In this document: piece by piece, positions 1-7,045 of the stretch | Numbering within the stretch: the stretch's first letter is position 1 | Layout: every line of letters starts with the position of its first letter | Source of the DNA: CAYSLC01 sp964431545 | Lineage (GTDB): Bacteria > Desulfobacterota > Desulfobacteria > Desulfobacterales > JAABSP01 | Assembly (NCBI GenBank): GCA_964431545.1 | Contig: CAYSLC010000213.1 | Location: 1-9,076 of the forward strand | Length of the DNA stretch: 9,076 nucleotides | Direction of reading: 5' to 3' | Notes under the pieces: generated by a model | Databases searched by the model: none | The model's input: only the letters and a program-made list of their open reading frames with translations | Told to the model about the DNA's origin: nothing | Position numbers and translations under genes: made by a program

Positions 1-2
1 CC

Positions 3-188
3 ATCGGAAGCGGTTTTGTCCATAAACGGTTCACCGTTGACGCGGCGTACCAGTTCCGTTACGGCGACGACGTGGGAGATTCGAGCCTGCAATCCATGGG
101 GTTTTCCCAGGACGTTTGCGAACACACCTTTTTTTACATCCATCATCGTCTATTTCTGAACCGAAGGATCCAAACCGGTTCTGTTTGA
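3..188 (+). CDS. C-terminal fragment of probable FadL/OMPP1-type outer-membrane protein (5' end outside window)
   Basis: The frame starting at base 3 is open from the window edge to a TGA at 186-188, giving 61 residues. Seen: alternating polar/hydrophobic strands with the text AAYQFRYGDD and then FFYIHHRLF, the look of the last two strands of an outer-membrane beta-barrel. Established: FadL/TodX-type (OMPP1) hydrophobic-compound transporters commonly end with a YQ-R-GDDV-like strand, a loop with a phi-H-phi turn, and a final strand ending in F. Inference: this is the end of such a transporter. Odd: about nine residues (NRRIQTGSV) follow the expected terminal Phe, and a TGA sits one base out of frame right after that Phe, so a small 3' shift that removed the original stop is possible. 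The fragment is too short to be sure of the family. Confidence 0.5.
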   Translation: MGSGFVHKRFTVDAAYQFRYGDDVGDSSLQSMGFSQDVCEHTFFYIHHRLFLNRRIQTGSV

Positions 189-224
189 TTCAACCCATCC
201 ATTGGATAGAAAAGGAGGCATTCA

Positions 225-1244
225 ATGGGGCATCCCTCCCCGGTCCGACAAGCATTAAAAACAATCTGTCTTTTCTTCATCTCTTTCCTTATTGTCCTGT
301 TATGGATCGCCCCGCCGGGATCCGCGGCGCCCGACGATTACGAGCCGGACAACACACCCGAGACGGCGCACACCATCACGCAGAACTCCCAGAATCCGGA
401 TCACCAAGACCTTCCCGGTTACACATGGTATCAAACCCGGAATTTTTACGACGACGGAGACGTCGATTGGGTTTTGTTCTATGGCGTCGAGGACCAGCCG
501 TACCAGGTGACCGCCTACATCGAGCCACTGGCGTCGGGAATGGACCCTGTCGACGGCCAAAATGGCGATCCCGCCATCCGCATCTATGCGGACGACGGCG
601 AGACCCTCCTGCAGGGGCCGGAGGACCGGAGCGGTCTGGGGGAAACCGAAAAACTCGACAACCCCTTTACATGCCCCTACACGGGCGCCTTTTATATTCT
701 TGTCAGCCAATGCGACGCAACCACGCCCGGTTGCAGCGCTTCTTACGGTGAGGGAACCGAATATCAACTGGAGCTGACGCAGCTTTACATGAACTTCGGC
801 GGCATGATCTACGGTACGGTGACGCCCCCCGGCGCCATTGTCACCACAACGGCTGTCAGTTCCGGCGTTTTTACCGGCGGTTCCGGCGAGTATTTTCTCC
901 CTCATATCGCCGGAGAGTTCACTTTCACCGCAAGCGCACCGGGTTACCTACCCTATGAATCCCCATTTACACTATCGGAAAACGATTCCATTGAAATCAG
1001 TACGGACCTCGTAGAAGACCTCTGCCCCGACGACCCCGATAAAACATCCCCCGGTCTCTGCGGGTGCGGCGTTTCCGACAGCGACGGCTTCGGGGATATG
1101 GACGGAAACGAAGTCATCGACCTGTCCGACGCAATTAACGCCCTGCGTTTGCTCGCTGGACATGACGATGGCCTGTCGCCGCCTTGCGCCGCTAGGGTCG
1201 GGCTGGACTGGGCTATCCATGTCCTGAAACAGACCGCCAAGTAA
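225..1244 (+). CDS. Secreted protein with PPC-like domain, carboxypeptidase-regulatory-like domain and dockerin-like C-terminus
   Basis: 339 residues, function not known. The ATG at 225 follows AAAGGAGG (211-218) at good spacing. Residues 1-34 form a signal peptide: basic start, hydrophobic run at about 13-29, cleavage near GSA-A. Residues 36-185 begin DDYEPDNTPETA and contain DDGDVDWVLF, the hallmarks of bacterial pre-peptidase C-terminal (PPC)-like beta domains. Residues 193-262 (GMIYGTVTPPGAIV, ending in a GYLPY strand) look like a carboxypeptidase-regulatory-like fold. Residues 267-291 hold CPDDPDKTSPGLCGCG, a Cys-rich calcium-type linker. Residues 291-311 are a dockerin/EF-hand-like loop with D291, D293, N295, D299 and D302 at ligand positions, followed by an INALRLLAG helix. 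A second copy (about 323-337, RVGLDWAIHVLK) keeps the helix but has lost the Asp/Asn loop. No catalytic domain is seen, so it is probably a surface or matrix-associated binding protein. It is the last gene before a possible terminator. Confidence 0.85.
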   Translation: MGHPSPVRQALKTICLFFISFLIVLLWIAPPGSAAPDDYEPDNTPETAHTITQNSQNPDHQDLPGYTWYQTRNFYDDGDVDWVLFYGVEDQPYQVTAYIEPLASGMDPVDGQNGDPAIRIYADDGETLLQGPEDRSGLGETEKLDNPFTCPYTGAFYILVSQCDATTPGCSASYGEGTEYQLELTQLYMNFGGMIYGTVTPPGAIVTTTAVSSGVFTGGSGEYFLPHIAGEFTFTASAPGYLPYESPFTLSENDSIEISTDLVEDLCPDDPDKTSPGLCGCGVSDSDGFGDMDGNEVIDLSDAINALRLLAGHDDGLSPPCAARVGLDWAIHVLKQTAK

Positions 1245-1256
1245 GCGGCGTTTGGT

Positions 1257-1300
1257 TTAGGCTCAAGTTCCCCTCCAGAAACCCCCTAAATCGAGCCTAA
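1257..1300 (+). terminator. Possible terminator-like inverted repeat after the secreted-protein gene
   Basis: TTAGGCTC at 1257-1264 and its exact reverse complement GAGCCTAA at 1293-1300 enclose a 28-base loop; a T-rich stretch (TTTGTTTTTA) follows from 1304. It lies 13 bases after the stop codon. The loop is long for an intrinsic terminator, so the function is tentative. Confidence 0.4.
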
Positions 1301-1322
1301 CAATTTGTTTTTATATTATTAT

Positions 1323-1428
1323 CCTATAAAACCTTCGCCTATGGCGGAGGATCCGAATAGGTTCTACCGATCCGGCGTGCTTTGTGGTTGACTACCTCCT
1401 GGAAAGCTCCGCTAAGAAAGAGGAGGTA
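1323..1428 (+). promoter_or_regulatory. Structured 5' leader with sequestered ribosome-binding site
   Basis: This leader precedes the start codon at 1432. Seen: a stem CCTTCGCC/GGCGGAGG (1332-1339 with 1343-1350, one G-U pair, 3-base loop), which is itself enclosed by CCTAT/ATAGG (1323-1327 with 1357-1361); an alternative GGATC/GATCC pairing (1349-1353 with a copy near 1368-1372); and TACCTCCT (1393-1400), an exact 8-base complement of AGGAGGTA (1421-1428), the Shine-Dalgarno region of the next start. Pairing of the last two would close a 20-base loop and block ribosome access. Overlapping alternative stems plus an anti-Shine-Dalgarno arm are the layout of a cis-regulatory RNA such as a riboswitch or attenuator. 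I do not recognise a known riboswitch core, so the class is unassigned. The gene it controlled has been cut off by the element starting near 1446. Confidence 0.45.
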
Positions 1429-1431
1429 ATA

Positions 1432-1488
1432 ATGCATGAATCGTACATTCCACACCCCTCTCCTCATAATTCAAGCCAATTTAAATAG
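1432..1488 (+). pseudogene. Orphan gene start truncated by the insertion element
   Basis: AGGAGG (1421-1426) five bases before ATG at 1432 is a near-ideal translation start. The frame reads Met-His-Glu-Ser, then enters the left inverted repeat of the insertion element and stops at TAG 1486-1488 after 18 codons. Inference: this is the first few codons of a gene whose body was removed or displaced by the element. The DNA beyond the element's other end (after 3241) does not continue it, so the body is not simply on the far side. An alternative is that it is a tiny leader peptide, but the reading frame beyond codon 4-5 is element sequence. Confidence 0.45.
1442..1458 (+). repeat. Left terminal inverted repeat of the IS element
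   Basis: CGTACATTCCACACCCC matches the reverse complement of 3225-3241 in 16 of 17 positions; the inner 13 are identical. Inside these, similarity becomes patchy. Confidence 0.75.
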
Positions 1489-3237
1489 AGATATTTCTCA
1501 CAAGACATCTAGTCAGAATTTCGCTATGCCTCTACAAGAAAATAAAACTTGGAGGGACATAATGAAATCGCCACTCTCGAAGCCGCTGGAAATCACTGAA
1601 GCCAACTATTTGCCAATTTCGCGATCTATCATCCGGCGCATTCAACTTGAAGAAACCATAGACCGGCTTGTTCCAAGCGAAATGCGGGTATCCGTCAGTC
1701 AGATTGTTTCAGGACTTGTGTTGGACGCGCTTTCTGGTCGGACGCCGTTGTTTCGGCTCCAGGAATCATTTGGAACTCAGGATCAAGAGCTGTTGTTTGG
1801 CGGAAAACCGCCAGCGGGAACCTTCTCGGACCACAATGTCGGCCGCGTTCTGGACAAGGTTTTCCAAACGGGAACGACGAAAATTTTTTCGGAAATCGCC
1901 CAACAAGCGATTCGAGTCTTCGAGATCGATCCCTCTCGGTTCACGGCGACACCACGTCCATAAGCCTTTGGGGCGACTACGATTGGGCCGATCCGCCGTT
2001 TCAAATCGAGCATGGATACAGCAAGGACAAGCGTCCGGACCTAAAGCAGTTTCTCGTTTCCATGCTCTGCGTCGAAGGCGCCGTTCCCATCTTCGGCAAA
2101 CCGGAAGACGGGGCGGCGTCGGACAAAACGATCAACAACCGACTGCTGACCGACATCTCGGGTCGCATGGCCCGGCACGGCATAGACGAGGGCGCTTTCG
2201 TCTACATCGCCGACACGGCGCTTATCACGGGTCCAAATCTGAAAAAAATGGCCGGTATGCAGTTCCTCAGCCGGTTGCCGGCCAACTTCTCGGAATGCGG
2301 CCGGGCGATCCGGGAAGCCGTGGCCGCGGATCGTTGGATCGACATCGGCCGTCTCAACCTCAGCCATGCTTCGGCCAATCCAACGTGACGATCGGCGGAG
2401 AAACATATCGCGCCGTCGTAGTTCACTCAAGCGCCCATGACAAAAGGCGGCGTAAACGCCTGGACAAGTCCGTTGCCAAAGAACGCAAGGCGCTGGAAAA
2501 ACTGGGTCGGAACGCTCGGGCCAATCGGTTTTTCTGTCGGGCGGACGCCGAGAAGGAGGCCACCCGCCTTTCGCAATTGGGAATCTACCACCGGGTCGAG
2601 GTTGGGATCACGGAAATCCCCTGCTACGGCCGCGGCCGTCCCGCTAAGAATCGACCGAGAGTTCCCGAGCGCGTTGAGTTCGCTTTGTCGCTCCGGATCG
2701 AAGAAGATCCCGAAAAACTCGAAGCACCGCGCATGGAAGCCGGCTGTTTCGTTCTGATCACAAGCGTCCCGAAAACGGCAGAGGAAATCGGCTCCCCGGA
2801 AGGCCTTTTGCGTCTGTACAAAGAGCAGATCGGGATTGAAAGAAATTTCGGATTCCTGAAAGATCCGGCCATCGTCAACGCCATCTTTCTTAAAAATCTG
2901 GCCCGCATCGAAGCCTTGGGCCTCATCCTGCTCATCGCCCTTTTGCTGTGGCGATTAATCGAGCGAACCCTTCGCAAATATGTGAAGGATACTGGTCAAA
3001 CTCTGCCGGGGTGGGACGGGCGTCGGACCACGCGGCCGACCGCCTTCATGATGACGACCAAGTTTATCAAGATATTTGTGGTTAGAATCGATGGCGTGAG
3101 GAAACTGGCTCGACCGTTGGAACCGTATCAACTCGAATACTTAAAAGCGCTCGGCCTAACCCCACGGGTGTTTTCCGACCCTTGAAAAAACCAGGCCTGA
3201 AAATTCAGAAAATTTTTGGTGGTTGGGGTGTGGAATG
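1446..3237 (+). mobile_element. IS1634-like insertion sequence with decayed transposase
   Basis: A 13-bp perfect inverted repeat (CATTCCACACCCC at 1446-1458; its complement at 3225-3237) bounds about 1.79 kb, a usual size for IS1634-family elements. Allowing one mismatch, the repeats extend outward to 1442 and 3241. One transposase gene fills the interior, starting 116 bases from the left end and stopping 52 bases from the right end. A small CTGAA/TTCAG hairpin (3197-3208) followed by A4T5 lies between the transposase stop and the right end. No direct repeat of the flanks is visible at either possible boundary (left flank ends in GAATCGTA, right flank begins AACGCC). Confidence 0.75.
1562..3185 (+). 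pseudogene. IS1634-family DDE transposase, broken by two frameshifts
   Basis: The start is ATG 1562, five bases after GGAGGG (1551-1556); an earlier ATG at 1436 lies outside the element and is not used. The coding text moves through three frames: 1562 to about 1942 (N-terminal helical part, SISRSIIRRIQLEETIDRL-like), about 1942 to about 2384 (DTTSISLWGDYD, then IADTALITG), and about 2385 to 3185 (YRAVVVHSS, then YKEQIGIERNFGFLK, then an LLLIALLLWRLIERTLRKY-like helix). Each step is explained by loss of one base: one C in CGGTTCACGG near 1942, and one base near 2384, where NPT-stop would otherwise read NPT-VTIGG. The catalytic acids are still present: D at 1948-1950, D at 2212-2214 and E at 2838-2840 in the Y-E-IER-F-K signature. 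Restored length is about 541 residues, normal for the family. Neither junction has a classical slippery heptamer, so decay is more likely than programmed frameshifting. Confidence 0.8.
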
Positions 3238-3241
3238 AACG
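3225..3241 (-). repeat. Right terminal inverted repeat of the IS element
   Basis: Partner of the repeat at 1442-1458; read on the minus strand it is CGTTCATTCCACACCCC. The single mismatch lies in the outer four bases, so the true end may be the 13-bp core. Confidence 0.75.
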
Positions 3242-3434
3242 CCTTATCCTTTTTTCGGTAGCGCTTTTGCGCCTGGTTGTGGGATTGGCGTTTGGCGGAA
3301 GCGGCGCAGGAAGGGCCGCAGTATAGATGTCCCCTGTAGCAGGAGCGGCAGAGGAAGAATCTACGCCCGCAACAGCCGCAAAAAAGCGTCAGCAGGGCGG
3401 TGGGGTGGGCATGCTGAGCGTTCCGGGCAGCACC
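3242..3434 (-). pseudogene. Fragment of a CxxC-rich zinc-ribbon-like protein, cut by the IS right end
   Basis: On the minus strand the frame after a TGA at 3437-3435 reads HPTALLTLFCGCCG, then FFLCRSCYRGHLYCGPSC, then a basic stretch ending NQAQKRYRKKDKA. Three CxxC pairs followed by a basic helix suggest a small zinc-binding, nucleic-acid-associated protein; I recall similar small proteins as unnamed ORFs near transposase genes, but do not know a function. The frame runs into the IS right end at 3241 and stops inside the element at 3156, so the C-terminus is foreign. No normal start is in frame; an ATG at 3412-3410 is one base out of frame with the HPTALL text, so a further indel near the start is likely. 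The DNA left of the IS does not encode the missing tail. Confidence 0.5.
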
Positions 3435-3463
3435 TCAAATGCCGGTTTAGATCCAAACGAACG

Positions 3464-3496
3464 ACAGGCAAACTATAAGCAGGTTTTATAGCCTGT
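3464..3496. repeat. Imperfect inverted repeat in the gene-poor stretch
   Basis: ACAGGC (3464-3469) pairs with GCCTGT (3491-3496), and CTATAA (3473-3478) with TTATAG (3486-3491) after a 3-base bulge; T or A runs border it. It lies between the CxxC fragment and the truncated binding-protein gene. It could be a terminator for either strand or an old element end; no function can be assigned. Apart from this, 3435-3538 holds no gene I can support. Confidence 0.3.
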
Positions 3497-3538
3497 AAAA
3501 ATGGAGGGAAGGGGGTATAGCGAATCAGTGCCAAAGAA

Positions 3539-4342
3539 TCACGGAAGAAAGACGGAACCAAAAACTTCCGGCCGGTCCCTTTTAGCCGACGGAAATGGGG
3601 CGCTTTTAGTGGTTGGGTTTTGGGGCGGATTTGTTGCGATGATGACAGACAACGGCGCGGCAACCGGCCGGATGTCCATTTCTTTGACGGAATTGATGCT
3701 GACGACGTTCGTGATGTCGAGCTTTTTGAGGAGTTGAAAACCGACCAGTTGCAGCATGAGAACGGCGTCGTGCCGGCCCGATGAAAGCAGGGTCAGCGCT
3801 TCTTCATAGGAATCGGTCAGAAACAACTGAGCCGTCAAACGGTTCCGCAGTGCATATTCATGGGCATTATCCCCCCGCATGGTGATCACTTCTTTATCCT
3901 TCAAATCGGCTTCACCGCGGATCGAATGGTCGCCGGCGCGGACAAATATGGCGCCGTGCAGCCGCATGTAGGGCGCGGAGAAATCGAGCACCCTCTCCCA
4001 CTCTTCCGAATAGGAAACCAGCGGCAGGACGTCGAGCCTTCCCGCGATCAATTGCTGTTTGATTTCGTGCCAGGGGCCGACGGTGAATTGGATATTCTTT
4101 CCCAAGGCTCCCGCGACCGCCCTCAACACGTCAACGGAAAAACCATCCGCCGACCCGTCGTCGCGCACCACGGCGAATGGCGGATAGTCCAATTCGCTCG
4201 CGGACCGGACCGCATCCGCATCCGATTCCGCGGGCGCGCCGCCGGCAGCCGCCGATGGCGACGAGGGGAATCCCGATATCTCTTTGCACTGGGCAACCTC
4301 CCTGGAAAAGGGCCGTTCAGGGTCGGGGGATCGGTCAGGCAT
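3539..4342 (-). CDS. Periplasmic-binding-protein family 3 domain protein, truncated C-terminus
   Basis: 267 residues as read. Residues about 48-230 are a solute-binding (SBP_bac_3, type 2 periplasmic-binding fold) domain: ASELDYPPFAVV, DGSADGFSVDVLRAV, VGPWHEIKQQL, LDVLPLVSYSEEWERVLDFS, then MRGDNAHEYA. In this subgroup such domains bind small ligands such as amino acids for transport or sensing. The start is fixed by operon context: ATGCCTGA makes the ATG overlap the response-regulator stop by 8 nt. Odd: residues 1-47 have no hydrophobic segment, so no signal peptide or anchor is visible. After about residue 230 (RPVAAPLS) the normal final strand-helix of the fold is missing and the tail (TNPPQNPTTKSAPF onward) is unlike the family. 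Established: the same domain also occurs at the N-terminus of sensor kinases and GGDEF proteins. Inference: this is the 5' part of a sensor or binding protein cut off by rearrangement around 3650; probably non-functional, though still translated. Confidence 0.7.
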   Translation of the reverse strand: MPDRSPDPERPFSREVAQCKEISGFPSSPSAAAGGAPAESDADAVRSASELDYPPFAVVRDDGSADGFSVDVLRAVAGALGKNIQFTVGPWHEIKQQLIAGRLDVLPLVSYSEEWERVLDFSAPYMRLHGAIFVRAGDHSIRGEADLKDKEVITMRGDNAHEYALRNRLTAQLFLTDSYEEALTLLSSGRHDAVLMLQLVGFQLLKKLDITNVVSINSVKEMDIRPVAAPLSVIIATNPPQNPTTKSAPFPSAKRDRPEVFGSVFLP

Positions 4343-4796
4343 TTCCCCCTTTGGACGGCAGCTTCACCAGTTGAAACCAGAACCCCTCCACTTGCTTGAT
4401 GACCTGTATAAACTGTTTGAAATCAACCGGCTTGGTGATGTAACAATTGGCGTGAAGCTTATACATCCCCAGGATGTCTTCGTCGCTCTGGGACGTGGTC
4501 AGCACCACCACCGGGATGTCGGTGAGGTCCGGATGCTCCCGGATTTCCTTCAGCACTTCCCGCCCATCCATGATGGGAAGGTTCAAATCGAGAAGGATCA
4601 AGTCGGGGCGGGGTGTTTCCCCGAATTCGGCCTCATTGAGCAGAAACCGCATGGCGGCGCTGCCGTCCGACACGACATGGACATTCATCTTGACTTTCGA
4701 TTCTTCCAGGGCTTCCAGGGTCAGTTCGACATCGTCTTCGTTGTCTTCCACCAGCAACACCTGGGCCGGTTGATAGGTCTCTTCTGTGTGCATCAT
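4335..4796 (-). CDS. Single-domain response regulator, Rcp1/CheY-like
   Basis: 153 residues, a receiver domain only. Seen: acidic pocket E17/D18 in LLVEDNEDD, phospho-acceptor D70 in LILLDLNLPIMDG, T100/T101 in VVVLTTS, and K122 in CYITKPVDF. All residues needed for phosphorylation are present; there is no DNA-binding or enzymatic output domain. The DDVELTLEALEE helix and the short insert before the phospho-acceptor (NEAEFGETPRPD) fit the Rcp1 group, which partners kinases having the ASHDLQEPLR-type phospho-acceptor helix, as the upstream gene does. The ATG at 4796 overlaps the kinase stop in ATGA; a second Met follows directly. Output is probably by protein-protein contact or by acting in a phosphorelay. 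Cytoplasmic. Confidence 0.93.
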   Translation of the reverse strand: MMHTEETYQPAQVLLVEDNEDDVELTLEALEESKVKMNVHVVSDGSAAMRFLLNEAEFGETPRPDLILLDLNLPIMDGREVLKEIREHPDLTDIPVVVLTTSQSDEDILGMYKLHANCYITKPVDFKQFIQVIKQVEGFWFQLVKLPSKGGNA

Positions 4797-7042
4797 GTCT
4801 CCATTCTTTTGGGGAGGGTAAAGAAAAATGTCGAACCGCCCTCCGGTGCCGGTTCGACCCAGATGGTCCCGCCGTGCCGCTCGACGATTCTTTTGCAGAG
4901 CGAAAGCCCGATGCCCGTCCCGGCATATTCCCGGTCGGTATGAAGCCGCTGGAACACCTGGAAAATTCTGTCGCTGAATTTCGGGGGGATGCCGATGCCG
5001 TTGTCTTTGACAAAAATGCAGCAGGCGGCGCCGCGATCTTCGCCCACGCCGATATCCACCCTGGGATTCGGACTCGTGTTGTACTTGACGGCGTTATGGA
5101 TCAGATTCTGGAAAACCATATGAATTTGGGTCGCATCCACATAGAGCGACGGCAATGCCGCGCAGACGACCTCCGCGTTTTTTTCATGGATGGCGTTTTG
5201 CAGGTTCTCCAGCACGTTCTGGACAATATGGTTGAAATCCGCCCATTCAAAGGGATTGCCCCTTGTATTGACCCGGGACAGGGAGAGCAGGTCATTGATC
5301 AGTTGCTGCATCCGATGTCCCGCCTTGATGGCGCGCTCGATGTAATGCCGGCCTTTTTCATCGATCCCGTCTCCACACCGGGACTGAAACAGTTGCATGA
5401 ACCCGAGAACGGCCCGCAGCGGTTCCTGAAGGTCATGGGAGGCCGCATAGGCGAACTGCTCCAGCTCCAGGTTGGAGCGTTTCAGTTCCGCCTGGGACAT
5501 CTTCAGGCCCGTGATGTCCTGGACCATGGCGACCGCCATGGTCGGCTTGCCCCCATCCTTCTGCATGGCCGCCGCATGGAGCGACACCCAGATGATGGCG
5601 CCGTCCTTCCGGATGTTCCGTTTTTCAAGGACGAAATCATCGATGCTGCCGCCGAACAGCTCGTTGTACAACTCGCCTTCTTTGTGAATGTCCTCCGGGT
5701 GGGTGAAATCCCGGTAGGTCATCCCCCGCAGGTCTCTATCCGTGTACCCCATCATATCGGTGATGGCCCGGTTGGACATGACAGGCCGTCGTTCGGCGTC
5801 CACCAGGGATATCCCGATGGGCGAGTAGTCGAAGACCGTCCGGAACTTCTCTTCGCTCTGCCGGAGGGCCTCGTCTGCCAGTTTCCGTTCGGTGATATCG
5901 GTGGCCATCCCTTCGATGACGAAGCCGTCTTCTGCGTCCACAAAACCGATGGAGCGGTCCCGGAACCAGCGCCATCCGCCCGAGTTGGCCCGGATGCGAT
6001 ATTCGATGTCGAAGCGTTCGCCTTTACGGGCGTTCCGGATCGCCCCGTTCACCACCGTTTTGTCGTCGGGATGGATGGAATCATACCAGACAAAAGGGTT
6101 TTCCATGACGTAGAGGTCCGAATACCCCAGAATGTCTTCCACCCTCCGGGAAACGAATACGCCGCCCTTTTCTTCGGAGAACCGATACACGATGTCCGGG
6201 GAATTCTCGATCAGGTTCCTGAATTTCTCTTCACTGACCCGGAGCCGTTCCGCCGCCGTTTTTCTCTCCCGGATCTCCGCCTTCAACGCCTCGTTGGTCT
6301 TTTCGAGTTCAAACGTGCGCCGTTTGACCAGCTCCTGCGCGTGATCGTATGAACCGCGGATCCGGCCGATCAATCCGTTGATTTCCGATTCGATGCGGTG
6401 CAGTTCGTCGCCGCGCCCCGTTTCGGCCTTTCTGATGTCCAGCCGCAGGGGCGCCGCCCCATCCGCAAGGGAATAGGATTGAAAATAATCGGCGATCTTC
6501 TTCAAATGGCGCATGACCAGCACCTGAAACAGCGCCAGCATGAAAAACGACGTGAGAAAGGTCTTGACGGCGGATGAGGCCAGCACGATCAACAACCGGC
6601 CGTAGAGCCGTGAATAGATTCCGGAATAGGTGGCGGAGACGCTCAACCGACCCAGGTTCCGGACCTCGCCCTTATACGCATAGGTCAGCGGAAAAGTCGC
6701 CGAAATGTCGGAATCCCGGTGTTTTCCGACGGCGGCCACCACCTTGCGGTCGTCCCGGACTTCGGCGTATTCGATGTCCCGGAACTGGGAGATGCCGTCC
6801 AGTTGGGCCTTGATCAGATCTTCGCTGTACCGCCACAGGGCGGAGCTGAGGGGCTTTAAAAAACTTTTCTCGATCTGGACGAACTGCACTTCCAGATACC
6901 GGACGTCCCGGCGGTATTCGATGAAGAGTTGGACCGTCGTGACGATCAGGGTCAGAAACCCGCTGAACAGCAGAATGAACACCACTAGCTTGTAGGCCAG
7001 ATTGGCCCTGATTCTGGAAGGCAGCATCGAGGTCCCGCCCAT
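4793..7042 (-). CDS. Membrane-bound two-PAS hybrid-less sensor histidine kinase
   Basis: 749 residues. Order: TM1 about 18-41; extracytoplasmic domain about 42-148; TM2 about 150-177; HAMP-like linker about 178-232 (with GDELHRIESEINGL); coiled coil about 232-272; PAS 1 about 272-388 (IENSPDIVYRF, ending MATDITERK); PAS 2 about 396-515 (FDYSPIGISLVD, ending AMVQDITGLK); dimerisation helix with phospho-acceptor H536 in AASHDLQEPLR; ATPase domain with N-box N646/N650 (NLIHNAVKY), G1 box D680-NGIGI, F-box IFQVFQRLH and G2 box GTGIGLSL (708-715). All catalytic motifs are intact. It should sense a periplasmic signal, possibly the ligand-loaded protein encoded just upstream, and phosphorylate the regulator encoded just downstream. 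The start codon lies 3 nt after the binding-protein stop. Met6 (7027) is an alternative start, since no strong Shine-Dalgarno precedes Met1. No receiver domain is fused. Confidence 0.93.
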   Translation of the reverse strand: MGGTSMLPSRIRANLAYKLVVFILLFSGFLTLIVTTVQLFIEYRRDVRYLEVQFVQIEKSFLKPLSSALWRYSEDLIKAQLDGISQFRDIEYAEVRDDRKVVAAVGKHRDSDISATFPLTYAYKGEVRNLGRLSVSATYSGIYSRLYGRLLIVLASSAVKTFLTSFFMLALFQVLVMRHLKKIADYFQSYSLADGAAPLRLDIRKAETGRGDELHRIESEINGLIGRIRGSYDHAQELVKRRTFELEKTNEALKAEIRERKTAAERLRVSEEKFRNLIENSPDIVYRFSEEKGGVFVSRRVEDILGYSDLYVMENPFVWYDSIHPDDKTVVNGAIRNARKGERFDIEYRIRANSGGWRWFRDRSIGFVDAEDGFVIEGMATDITERKLADEALRQSEEKFRTVFDYSPIGISLVDAERRPVMSNRAITDMMGYTDRDLRGMTYRDFTHPEDIHKEGELYNELFGGSIDDFVLEKRNIRKDGAIIWVSLHAAAMQKDGGKPTMAVAMVQDITGLKMSQAELKRSNLELEQFAYAASHDLQEPLRAVLGFMQLFQSRCGDGIDEKGRHYIERAIKAGHRMQQLINDLLSLSRVNTRGNPFEWADFNHIVQNVLENLQNAIHEKNAEVVCAALPSLYVDATQIHMVFQNLIHNAVKYNTSPNPRVDIGVGEDRGAACCIFVKDNGIGIPPKFSDRIFQVFQRLHTDREYAGTGIGLSLCKRIVERHGGTIWVEPAPEGGSTFFFTLPKRMET

Positions 7043-7045
7043 TCT

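Noticed and set aside
116..905. Open frames at 116-751 (+) and 300-905 (-)
   Set aside because: They overlap the well-supported secreted-protein gene in other frames and have low-complexity Arg/Pro-rich or featureless translations without start signals.
1668..2384. First part of the frame that later carries the transposase C-terminus
   Set aside because: Before about 2385 this frame is out of register; transposase similarity lies in the two other frames.
1936..2390. Programmed frameshifting in the transposase
   Set aside because: Neither shift point has an A6G or X-XXY-YYZ slippery sequence, two shifts would be needed, and the IS1634 family is not known for it.
1430..3250. Target-site duplication around the IS
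   Set aside because: No direct repeat of 4 or more bases abuts the inverted repeats at either candidate boundary.
3361..3663. 100-codon minus-strand frame
   Set aside because: It is out of frame with both the CxxC fragment and the binding-domain gene, and reads as noncoding text.
4874..6352. Long open frame (492 codons) on the plus strand opposite the histidine kinase
   Set aside because: It is antisense to a kinase with all motifs intact, arises from the codon bias of the high-GC kinase gene, and its translation has no recognisable domain.
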